Made by a program: the position numbers and the translations under genes
NCBI RefSeq assembly: GCF_037126465.1
Contig: NC_088210.1
Span: 13,538,011 to 13,602,010 of the forward strand
Length of the DNA stretch: 64,000 nt
Origin: Ornithodoros turicata
Taxonomy: Eukaryota; Arthropoda; Arachnida; Ixodida; Argasidae
Reading direction: 5' to 3'
The notes under the pieces: model-generated
What the model was told of the DNA's origin: nothing
The model's database searches: none
The model's input: only the letters and a program-made list of their open reading frames with translations
Shown: in pieces, positions 34,801-46,800 of the stretch
Position numbering within the stretch: the first letter of the stretch is position 1
Layout of the letters: every line of letters starts with the position of its first letter

Positions 34801-37800
34801 TTCTAAGAGTGTAGTAGCTACGGCATCTAATATTGTATTTATTCTATTTTTATTGGTATATTGTATTTATATTGTATTCGTTGTATTTTATTTATATTTT
34901 GCATTTCAATACTCATATTGAAAAGTATTCCTGAAGAGTATATTTAAATACTCCTTTCAACAAAGTGTTTTGTATTTATATTTAAATTCTGAAAAAAAAA
35001 AGTATTCATGCCATTACCTGCGTAATGACATTCCCGGCGCAGTCGTGATCTCCGGCATTCAGCCAACAGTAACACCCTATTTTGGGCTGTGCGCATTCGA
35101 TGAAAAGGGGCTCGACCAATGAGTCGCGTTTTATTTTAAACAACTCGCAACAAAGGACAGGGGGGAAAGGATACAAATGACCACGCTTCATCCGGCGCAC
35201 TGTGATCGGTCGCGCGGCTCCCCGGGTTCCGGGGCTCTTTGATGCAGCATTGCCGCGTGATGCACTCTAAAAACAGAACTTCGCCGCACAGCTTATGCTC
35301 CTAGTCAGGAAGAGGCGCCCATCTTGGACATTCATAAAGTGTCCAAGACTGGCGCTCTCTCTGCCATTTTCTTCAAATTTCTCTTCGACTCAAAGTTCCA
35401 ATATATAGAATTCCATATTCGCGTTCTAATGGAACTGTACCACCATAAAATCGGAGCGTGGTGGTGGTGGTGGTGGTGGGTGGTGATAGGGCTTGCCGTT
35501 GTCGGCCTCACGTATGTGGGCAACGTCACGACTGACGCCCTGGGGGAATGTGCGTCCTGGGCCGACTTCTAAGGCCCTAAATCTAAATCTAAATCTAAAT
35601 CTAAATCTAAATCGGAGCGGCGGAATGAGCTGGCGTTGATAAACTGACGAATCCCAGCTGGAGACGTCAACGTTTCAGAAATCCAAATAGCTTCGGTATC
35701 AGGGCGACTCATTTGGATTGATTGCAGCTAGCATATAATTGAATAATCGTGTAAACGCATGTTTGAGGTAACGCGTTACCGGTAATGCGTTACAAAACTG
35801 CGGCAGCGCGTAATTCATTATATTTTCCAGACCCAAGAGTGCCTACAGCGTGTAATGTATAATGCCATTATATTCTTGATGGCTCATGTAACTCTGTTAG
35901 CATCTTGAAGACAATGTAATGACCGAGTAACTGCATACTGTACAAAAGTAACGATTTAATAATGCATTATAAAGAATAATAGGTAACGTAACTAATTACT
36001 TTTTGAAGGTTATGAGTAAAACTAACATATCTCCGATCTCTATAGGACACTAGTCCGGTGGGACTATGACCAGTAATCAGTGTATACTGGATTACAGTAT
36101 CTCCAGTGTCACTTCCACTTGTCCCAGTGAAACTCCAGTGGTGCCAGTAACCAGTACACACTGGTTTCCAGAGTATCCAGTGAAACTCCAGTACTGGCAG
36201 TAACCAGTGTACACTGGTTTCTAGTGTATCCCGTGAAAATCCAGTTTATCCAGTGACCAGTACGAACTGGTTTCCAGTATTGCCAATCTGACCAGTTGCA
36301 TTTCCATTTAAAATCTTACTGTTTTTTTTTTGTTTTTTTTTTAGACACGGACTTAAAGGGAGGCTTGGCGAGGACTCGAGAAAAAATTAGGTGAGCCTCA
36401 TACCAAACACGAACCACCCCCTCGATACCGAATACAACATTCGCGTTAATTTTACGCGAGCAATTAATTCGTAAATGATGACAATAGCACACCGAAACCG
36501 AAATGCCAAAAGCAGAAAACGGAGCTCCATTCTACGGCAGTTCGTCTGGAGGAGGATGCCGTGACGTCATCCAGCACTGTCGTCTGCTTCGAAACCCGCA
36601 TTCTCCCTTGCCGGATGACGTCAGCAATGTTCAGTGCAGTGCAGGGCAGTGTGGCCCTAGGCAAAGCGCTCGCTTCGTAATAAATTCGTTTGAATAAAAT
36701 CTGCGCGGTTTTGGAACGAGATATTTCGTACACATGTTCCTCAGGCCAGGGAAGGATAACGGACGTATTTTCGTTACCGTTACCATTTTCGTTACTGCTA
36801 TAGTTTCGTTTCCGTTATCCGTTTCTGATATACCAGCTTTTAATTTCGTTTCCGTTATGTCACGCGTACACACTACACAAGTAATTTTACGTCGTTGATA
36901 TGCGCGCATCTTGCAGCATTTCTAAAGAAGTGTAGGAACATGTCCGCAGTCAGTCTTCGGTCTTCAGTCACTCTGAGTCCAGCAACCCAAGATGGGCGTA
37001 ACCTTCATCCAATGTCGCATTCACAGGCGGACGCTCTCAGTACTAAACAATACTGCCATTGCCATGGTGAAATGAAGAAAGTAAAAAACAAAAAGGAAAA
37101 AAAATCATATGATGTCACGCTAGGGGTATGGTGGAGTGGAGTGCGTGGAGTCTATGTTGTGTAAGTCTCATGTCTTGATGTCATATAGGTAGGTATTGTC
37201 ACGGGTAGGTAAGCGAGTGTTGCACCGTCTGTGATGGCCAGTAGTTAAACTACTAGTTAAACTACCTCATTGTAGTTAAAAAGTAGTTATATATCAAAAA
37301 GTTGCAGAAATATAGTGTCAACTACTAGTTAAACTACTATTTCGAGTAGTTAACTACAGTAGTTAGGTTACTGCAGGCACCAACTACTTCCGATTTTACC
37401 GCAAGCTTTGCGGCACGATTGTGCTTCCGACTTTTACCTTAAGCTACTTGTTTGATGAGAACGGAGGTGCAGAGCAATTGTGCCGTGCATGTGTACTAAA
37501 TCTTCACTTTTATCGCTGCTTGTGATTCATATTTAGGTGTCCAAGAACACTATAGAATGGGATTGGTGTTGATGGACAACGTTAAGTAGTTATAGATGTA
37601 GTTAAAATACATTGCAGTAGTTAAAGAAGTAGTTTTAACTACCTCCCCTGAAAAGTAGTTGAACTACTAGTTAAACTACTCCGTCGCGAAGTAGTTAGTA
37701 GCTATAGTTAAACTACTGTAGAAGTAGTTAGCGGCCATCACTGCCGTCGATATCCAATATTGCCCTTTGTTTCCATGCTGTCGTGTAGTATTTAGAGCAT

Positions 37801-40800
37801 TACCGGGAACGGAGTCATCAAACTACAAAAATAAAATGAAAAGTCACTGAAATATAATCGCACACCAGTAATAGCCATTACCCGAATTGAATACCGGACG
37901 ATCATTTTCGTTTCCCTTTCTGTTTCCGGTAATGGAGGATAGTGGTGTGCGTTTTCGTTTCCGTTATCGTTACCATCTCCAAATTCGATAATATATCCCA
38001 TTTCTGCTTCTGTTACCATTACCGTTATACCCTTCCCTGCATTCCCTTCCCTGCATTAACCTCATGCTTTCTTTTAAAGTCATCTTCTGTGATTCATCTC
38101 ATCATTCTTTCACCGTTTGTTAGTCACCTTCTTTTTGTCATCTTTGTCTTTAATCTACCTCATCCTTCTTTCATCATCTGTTACTTTTTCGTTTCTTCCT
38201 ACTTCTTTTTCTTTCTTTCTTATTTATTAATTTTCTTTATTTATTTATTTCTTATTCCTTCCTGTTTATTTCTTTCTTTCTTTCTTTAATTCTAATCTTT
38301 TCTTTTTATTTATTTATTATTATTTCTTATTTCTGGAATAGCAAGCCGACGTCCCGTTTAACTGACCTTTCCCCGGTTTTTTTTTTTCTTTTCGTCTAAT
38401 AAATATATCCCCCCCCCCCTTCCCTGTAATCCCGACATCCCAAAGTTAACGGATATGCCACGACCTTTTTTTGGCGATTTTGTTGCGGTGTCCCACTTTA
38501 ACGAATAATCCAAATACGTGATAGTTCGAGTACTCACCTAGTTCGTGGGTCCACTGCTGTAGTAACCGCACGAAAGCGGCCATGACGTTGCCTCCGTTGA
38601 GTGAAGCGGCCACAGCCAGGTAGCGCCCTTTGAAGTAAGGAAAATATTCGATGGGGGAAGAAACGTCCGCCGTCGGAGATGGAACGAATCCGTCAGGCAT
38701 CAGGAAAGACAGCTGGGCTGAAGTGCTGATGTTTAATACTGCGCACGAGAAAGAGAACCATCGGATAAATCGGCGGCGCGGCGACGCACGCAAAGGAGAG
38801 GTTGGACATCTGACTGATTGATTGACAACCACTGACATATCCCGATAAACAGGGAAGGGGAGATAAGAAAAGTTCATGCGGAGCACGAAGTGATTGTGAC
38901 CGGACTATATGGGACACACGGGGGAGTTCAACTGATATGTCTCGCAGATAAATGTATTTAGTTTTGCGACTCAAAATGAGGATGGATAAGCTACTTTGAA
39001 AGTAGCCTGACTAGAACTGCCGCCGTCGAAATGTAATTTGATTGTTATATGAAGCTGTTTAAAAACACACTTGCAACTAGTATATTCTGCTAAAGTCGTG
39101 TTCGAAATTGGGAGGTTGTGGGTTCGAATCCCGCCACCGGCTGTGCTGTCTGAAGTTTTCTCCGGCAATATTCAAGACGATTGGCGGCATATATAGTTCC
39201 TCCCGAAGTCGGCCCAGGACGCATTCTAACCCCCGTTTGTCTCCCACTCCTTCCTGCTGTCCTCTCTCCATCTGTCCGCGTCTGTACGCCGCTCATAGCC
39301 ACAGTTGCTTCGCGGCGCTAACACGGAGTAAAAAAATCGTATTTTCCGCTATACATTCCAAAAAAACTTAGCTTCATCGCGGAACACGCTCAGAAGCAAC
39401 GCACGGAATAATACGGTTACCATTGCCATTGGGTTATAAATGGAAGGCTTACGACTTTTTGTGTCAATTTGGGTATGTGTTAATTTGCCACCAAAAGGCG
39501 TGCGTCCCGTACTCCCTTCAAATCGCAAGCGATAACTGTAACATTCGGTGCAGCCATTGGAACGGAGCGTGTTATGATGTGAAGATTTAAAGTATAAGTT
39601 TAATGCGTTCAAGTACTAAGGGTACTAGTACTTTTAGGGACAGTATACTACTACTACTGCTAGTAGTACTGCTAGTACTAATAGATACTATAGTACTAAG
39701 GAGAGTCAACTTGCGGCTATATTACACTCCTGTTACACGGGCAGCGGTTACGCTTTGACTGTAGTTGGCTGCACTTAACCGTAACTTGTTGCTGTTGCAC
39801 GCGAATCAGATTGGGTTGTTGTGGACGATCCCTTGGTTCTCACCAGAGCACAGTTACGCGTATCAATTTGACAGCATGCCACGAAAAAGAAGAAAGAAAG
39901 AAAAAGAAAAAAAAACACACCGAAACAAACCGTGTCCGTTCAAATGGCAGTTCAAAGCTAGCGGGAACTCTTTTTTTTTTTTTTTTCTATACGTAAAGTG
40001 ATCATGCAGACGGCCCGATTTAGGCGGAACACGTCCAGTGTTGTGTGTGGTTCCAGTTGTTGTCCCACCCCCGGTGGGGCGCGCTTCGTTCGTGAAGCTG
40101 CCTCGGTTGGACTGGTTAGTAAACTAATGACGTCATAGTGTTCGACAGCGTCACCAGTTTGGTAGAGTTGAACTACGCTCGAAGCTATGGGTAAACAAAA
40201 GTCGCGCCCGAAACGCGGTGAAATCAAACACGGCCAAACATGAACAAACCACGGTCCTGAGGGGATTACGATGGTCCCTGAAAGGGACGCCTCCCCCCGA
40301 TTTGTTTCCGTTTCCGTTATGTCTACCAACGTCATGATGACGTTTCTCGGGTAGGGGTCTATTATGTTGTGCTCCCTAGCGAAACTGAAAATCTGCTGAA
40401 CGTGCGCAATAGACAATGAACAACTTCCCGTCAATCCCTTTCGTACGAACTCGATGTATATTCAGAGTTTTCAGTATTTTCTTGCGGTCATCCGGCACCG
40501 CGGCCTGGCGCCGGTGGAGGAGCATATTACGGGAGGCTGTGATTGGCGCCGCTCGCGTGAGGCTTCGTGACGTTGCATCGGGGCTGGCGAGAGGAAGCCG
40601 CATCTCTGCCGGAGAAACGAGGACGCCCTCTCGTCGCGCGTACGTCATTCTCCTATTGAACTATCATTGAACTATACCTTACGTACGCAAAGGCGACAGC
40701 GTACGTTATACTAAAACACACTAATAAATCCTACCCCTCGAGCTGCCGGAAACTAGAGCACGGACGTGATCAAGCTCGAAATACACTATACCGTCTGCAA

Positions 40801-43800
40801 CGGAAATCAACGAAGCGATGCTTGGAGAGCGATCTTTCCCTTTAATGATCACTGTTTATTGATCATGGTCAGTCGTCACAGCGCTACTGATCATAGCGAA
40901 ATAGGAGTGCTGAAAGTTCAGCGATCGACGTGTTCGGGGTGAGAGTTCCCCTTCATATCTGCCAGTGTTGGACATGCAGATATACAACCGAAGTATTTTA
41001 TGTGCGCGTTATAGGCACTATACGGGTAAATAGCAATGGAAAAGGAAAGAACAGTAGACTGATGTAGGCTATATAAAAATTGTTTGCTTCGCAACCCATC
41101 ACATTCTCGCTTCATCCTTTCATTGGATGCTCGCCGCGCGATTCTGCACTATATACGCTCCTGACACGGGCAGCGCCGTCTCGTGAGCAAATCGGCTCAA
41201 ACAGATGTTGCCGAACTCGGTTTACGATAACGGTGGCTAGCGGGGTAGCTGCAGTTCGGCCAGCTGCGTAACAGCTGCGAACTATGGTTACGCATAACCT
41301 CAGGCGTGACTTCAGGTGACTTCAGACTGTCTGACAGTCTGTCACCGTCAGTCTGTTAAGACCATCATATGCCAGTGAAATATATAATATGCGTACCTGG
41401 GTTGTAATGTCATTACTGTAATGAAATTACACTAATGCCAGTAATTACCAGAAAAAGTAATTCATTACTGTAATGAAATTACAGTAATGATTTACTTTTT
41501 CTGGTAATTTTGTAATGCAATGCATTACTTTTGAGATTACGTAATTTGTAATGTAATTACATTTTGTCAGTAATATTAATGACATTACTCATTACTTTAT
41601 ACAAAAGAATCGAGCCTGTGTTCTGTGTTGGCACTTGTCAGAAAGAGAGCTTGCCCCCCCCCCCCCAACTGGCGAGTTAAAATAATTCCAACTCCCACAA
41701 TGAATTTCCACATCCTCAACACAGTTACGATTAAGCCCGCAGTAATGACTTTGTAATGGCATTACTTTTTTGTAGTAATTGTAATGTAATTTCATTACAT
41801 TTCAATTGCAGTAATGAGTAATGAAATTAATTTTAATTCTAGCTGGAGTAATGAGTTGTAGAGCGAGAAATGAGGCGACCAGGCTCTACTGAGGTTGATG
41901 GGTTTAATGACGGTTGATGGCGATGAACCGAAAACGAAAGCTCGGGTCACGCGCAGTGCTGCGCGTAACCGATGGCGGTGCTGGTGATGATTATGACGCT
42001 GCTGCTACAGAGTAATGTAATTTAATTACATTTTAGAAGTAATTTACCCAGGTATGATAATATGTCACAGATCAGGCTCCCAGCAACAGCTCTGTCTCCC
42101 CGTCGGTTAAACTCGTCGTTCTTCAGTGAGTTCGCGCAGTCTAAAAAGTACGGATCAGCAACATAAGCAATCCTGTGCGAATATTAGGTACGACATATGT
42201 CTCTCAAATACTGAAGATAGCTGGTGGTTTCACGGCCGGGAGCAGTGGCGCGCTCCTGTAATCCAGCTACCTGGAGGCCGGGTCTAGAGGACGGCCTGAG
42301 GCTGGGGTCAGTGTCTCTCGCCCGCCCATGTTGACTGGGCGTCCGCACTAAGAAGGACGTCAACATGGAGGCCCAGGAGGAGTCCCGGGCCCCCAGGTTG
42401 TCTAAGGAGGGGCGAACCGGCCCAGGGCGGAAACGCAGCAGGCAAAAGTTCCCGCGTCCTGCGGTAGTGGGATGGCATCCATGAATGGGTAACGCGAGGC
42501 AGCCCAACCAACAAGGCTGAACCTAGACCTTTTAGCACATTTTGACGAATAATTATTTAAATCCTATATGGGAACATCAATAAGGAAATTTCGACTCGGT
42601 GCCAACATAATGCTGCCGCTGTCTTCTTCCTCTTACTCCTCCTCTTCACTTCTTCTTCTTGTAAAATAATTGGGAGTAGAATTATACTAGGGTGAATCAG
42701 CATAAATTTTATTACATTAGACTATTATTTGTGCAGTGCTGAGACATGGCTGCCATCTTTTCATGCTACTTGGCGCCAAACCACGAGGGAGGCCCGTGCA
42801 GTTCCAAGAACGGATTCGGGTCAGCCGTGCATAAGAGCCCTTTCATCCCGCTGACCAAACCGGACATCCCTGGCCGAGTCAATAGGCAGTGCGCCCTAGT
42901 TCCTAGACTGTGGGATGTATTTGTCGAACGGATCTGACGCACGGGCTGTTGCATATAATGCTTATAGATGACGTCCTTCCGTTTATGTTTCCTATTTAAG
43001 CGCGGGACCCCAATTCTTGAGTTGTCTGTCTGTCTTCAACCGTCACCATGCTGCAATAAATGCTTGTTATGTTACGAAGACCGGACCCCTGATCCTCTAC
43101 CTCCATCACGCTACCACTCGGAGACTTGGTTCCCAACAGCACCGAGATGCTGCGCATGCCGCAGGGTAGGATTGCTGCTAATTGCGGCTGGAATTGCGGA
43201 AATCACCAACACACGGCGCTGGAAGCAATCTTTGCCTCCCAAAGACTATGCCAAAGACTCATCAGTAACGGTGCTGCACGAAGCCTCTGGAATTCCCCTA
43301 TTGGCTCTTCGGAGAAAACTCAAGCGACTAAAATTACTGCATAACATTGTTTACGATAAGATAGGGACGAGGGTAGGGATAGGGATAACTTGGACGATTA
43401 TTTGGCATACAACTGCAGTCGCTCGACAAGACGGAAATACGGCAAGCTCATCTGTGAGCTTCGTTCGAGGAAGAATGTATTGTATTTCCCATTTTTCCCT
43501 AGCACAGTGCGGGATTGTAATGATTTGCCAGCAGATATGTTACAGAAATTTCTTGTGCATCCTCATTTTCATTGGCTATAGCATTCTTGTTGAGTGAAGT
43601 TATGTGACCTCTTTTCGTTCTGCCCTGAATAGTATTCCTGCTGAGTGAACTTACGTGTCCTGTTATCATTCCGGTGTTTTTTGGTACTTATTCTCCCGTT
43701 AGCTGATAGTTATCATTGTGCATATCTTGTTTTTACCTACCTTAGCTGTCAACTGACTGCCGGCAGTATTCACACATAAGCATTACGTGCTGAACAGAGC

Positions 43801-46800
43801 ATATATCATTCAGCCTTCTACGCGCCGAGATTAACACTCTTCAAACCAAAGGTGATAAACGGTATCATTCTCTGCATTGGTCGACGTTGAACGTGTTACA
43901 TGATAACGTTCTTTCTTTAGACTGCGTTCACGCGCGCCAACTTTTTCCACCGGCTATGAGTTTATGACCAGCTTTGGAGTTGGTCCGAGTCGGCCGACAC
44001 CACCAACCACGACCAACTCGCGTTGCTCCGAATCGGTGGCCGACCGGTGGTGGTGGTGGTGGTGGTGATGGTGATGGTGAAAGGGCTCGCCGTTCTTCGG
44101 CCCTCACAGAGGTGTCTTGGAAGAGTTGGTGGTGTTCTAGCCAATCAACGCGAGGAGCATTGTCACGTGACCCACGCGTGCGTCAAGCGATTTCGTTCCT
44201 GCTGTACTACCTGGCATGGGTTCAAATCCTACAGATGTACTTGAGAATTATTTTCTCCTTTATTTATTTATTTATTTATTTTTACTAACACCATATAAAC
44301 ATATCAACAGGCCTTTTTTGTAGATACTGGTAATCTTCTTGCGAAATAAATTGACTTCGGTTTGCATAATGACTGTTGAAAAAAAAAAGGCACGAGCAGT
44401 TGGATTTGAACCCATACACTCCGACTGTCGTAAGGTTTTCGTGGGTGGAATTACCGATGTATGACCGTTGCAACCTCAATGTCTGTATACGCTTTACAAA
44501 CAGAAGTTCGCGAAGAAACAAGCTCAGGGCCGACGACTGCTGATAATGATACAGTTATTGCTCAGATATGAGGAGACAGCAAGGAGATACGCCATCTTTA
44601 CCATTAACACGTAATATATACATGTACCCAAGAACAAAATATAGACCATAGAATGAGCTCGCGTGACGGTGATGGTTACGCGTAACCTCAGATGTGTACT
44701 CTAGGCAGAGGCATGCAGCGCTTCTGACACGATCGTCATCCAATCAGCCTGTTAAAACCATCATATGCCAGTGAAATATGTCACAGATCAATCTCCCCGC
44801 AACAACTTCGTCTCCCCGTCGGTAAAACCGCTGTTCTTGAGCAACTTCGCACAGCCAAGCAAGTACGGATCAACAACGGAAGTATAGTGGACTCCACGAT
44901 AAGTAACATAAGTCAACTGTAACATAAGCAACTCTGTGCAAACATTATGTACGAAATACTTATGTCACCCAAATATCCGGTCGATTCACGGCCGGGAGCT
45001 GTGGCGCGCTCCTGTAATCCAGCTGCCTGGAGGCCGGGTCTAGAGGACAGCTTGAGGCTGGGATCGGGCTCAACCTTTTAGCACATTTTGATAAATAATT
45101 ATTTATGCATATTGAGATCTTTTTATCTCATATGTGAATATCAATAAGGAAATTTCGAATCGGTGCCAATATTATGCTGCCTCTCTTTTCTTACTCTTTT
45201 TCCTCCTCCTCTGCTTCTTCTTGTAAAATAATTGGGAGTAGAATTATACTAAGGCGAGTCAGGCTAGATGTTAATACATTACGCTATTATTACTACAATC
45301 TATGTAACGACATGCTGCGCGTGTTGCAGGGTGCTAATTTCCACCGAAATTGCGGAAATCTCCGACACACGGCGCTGGAAGCAATGTTTACCGAATGTTT
45401 ACCTAGGGTGCAGAGGGAGCTACGAAATATGTCACCCAAATACCCAAGATGCCTGATCGATTCACGGCCGGGAGCAGTGGCGCGCTCCTGTAATCCAGCT
45501 ACCTGGAGGCCGGGTCTAGAGGACAGCCTGAGGCTGGGAAGAGTGTCTCTCGCCTGCCCATGTTGACTGGGTGTCCGCACTAAGAAGGACGCCAACATGG
45601 AGGTCCCGGAGCAGTCCAGGACCCCCAGGTTGCCTAAGGAGGGGCGAACAGGCCCAGGGCGGAAACGCAGCAGGCAAAAGTTCCCGCGTCCTGCGGTAGT
45701 GGGATCGCACCCGTGAATGGGTAACGTGAGGCAGCCCAACCAACAAGGCTGAACCTAGACCTTTTAGCACATTTTGAGAAATAATTATTGATGCCTATTA
45801 AAGAAGTGTCATTTTTTTAATCTCTTGTGTGAATATCAATAAGGAAATTTTTAGCCGGTGCCAATATTATGCTGCCGCTGTCTTCTTCCTCTTTTTTCTC
45901 CACTTCTTTTACTTCTTGTATAATAATTGGGAGTGGAATTGTACTAAGGTGAATCAGCCTAAATTTTATTACATTGCACTATTATTTGTGCAGCGACACG
46001 CTGCGCGTGCCGCATGGTACAACCATGGATGTTATATTACTAATATTACTAAAACTTTCGGAGTGGAAGAGGCGACCGAGCTGTGACGCCGGCGCGTCGC
46101 CATCTCAGAAGGGGCACAAAAAACGCGAATCAATGAACACCTGCTGAGAGAGGTAACTCTAGAATGTATGTTTTTATGTGGCCTTCAACGTTACTTGATG
46201 GCAGAACTGTCAAGATCCTCGGTATTGTATTTGATAACAACTGTCCCACACAGGACAACTGAACTGTAGCACTGCAGGAATTCTGTCTTAAATGTGAAGC
46301 AGCAGATCCGCACGAGCTACCACCTACCAAGGAGCGCATACCTTGTACGCAGTGTGTTCTGCGGACGACTATGGAACCTGAGCCTGGGCCATGTTCAAAT
46401 CCGCCTTTTCAGAAAGAGCTGGCGCCACCGCGCGGCTAACTAGCGAAATAGAGTGGTTGTCAATCACGGCGTGAACTAGAAGCATGTGCGTGCTGTCTCC
46501 GCGAGGCGCCCCAACGACTCTTCGACAGAAAGAGAGAGGCGTGGGGGCAAGTGACGTAAGGGTAGGAGATGAGGTGTAGCTTCTTTGGAGCCATGCGGGG
46601 GTAACGTTACCTGAATAGCCCAAATGAGGTCCGCTGCACACGCCACTTTGGGGGCCACTTCGGCGCGCAACCACCACACCCTTCCAAGTACTCCGAATTT
46701 ATGCGTTGGGGGCTCCGGGGGCTCCTATAGATATGTGTGTATCCCAAACCGGAAAAGGAGCGGTGATGTCACTGGAATGGCCCCCAATATCGGCTTCACT

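Noticed and set aside
34263..34806. Two frames on opposite strands starting with the same 29 residues
   Set aside because: Produced by the spacerless palindrome at 34498-34607.
39090..39302. Antisense frames with GGGIRTHNLP-type text
   Set aside because: Well-known false protein produced by translating the tRNA-like head of a SINE in reverse.
42184..42538. Recurrent antisense frames of about 76-148 residues (six near-identical copies across the window)
   Set aside because: They are antisense readings of the 7SL RNA copies; conservation follows the RNA, and there are no upstream start contexts or splice sites.
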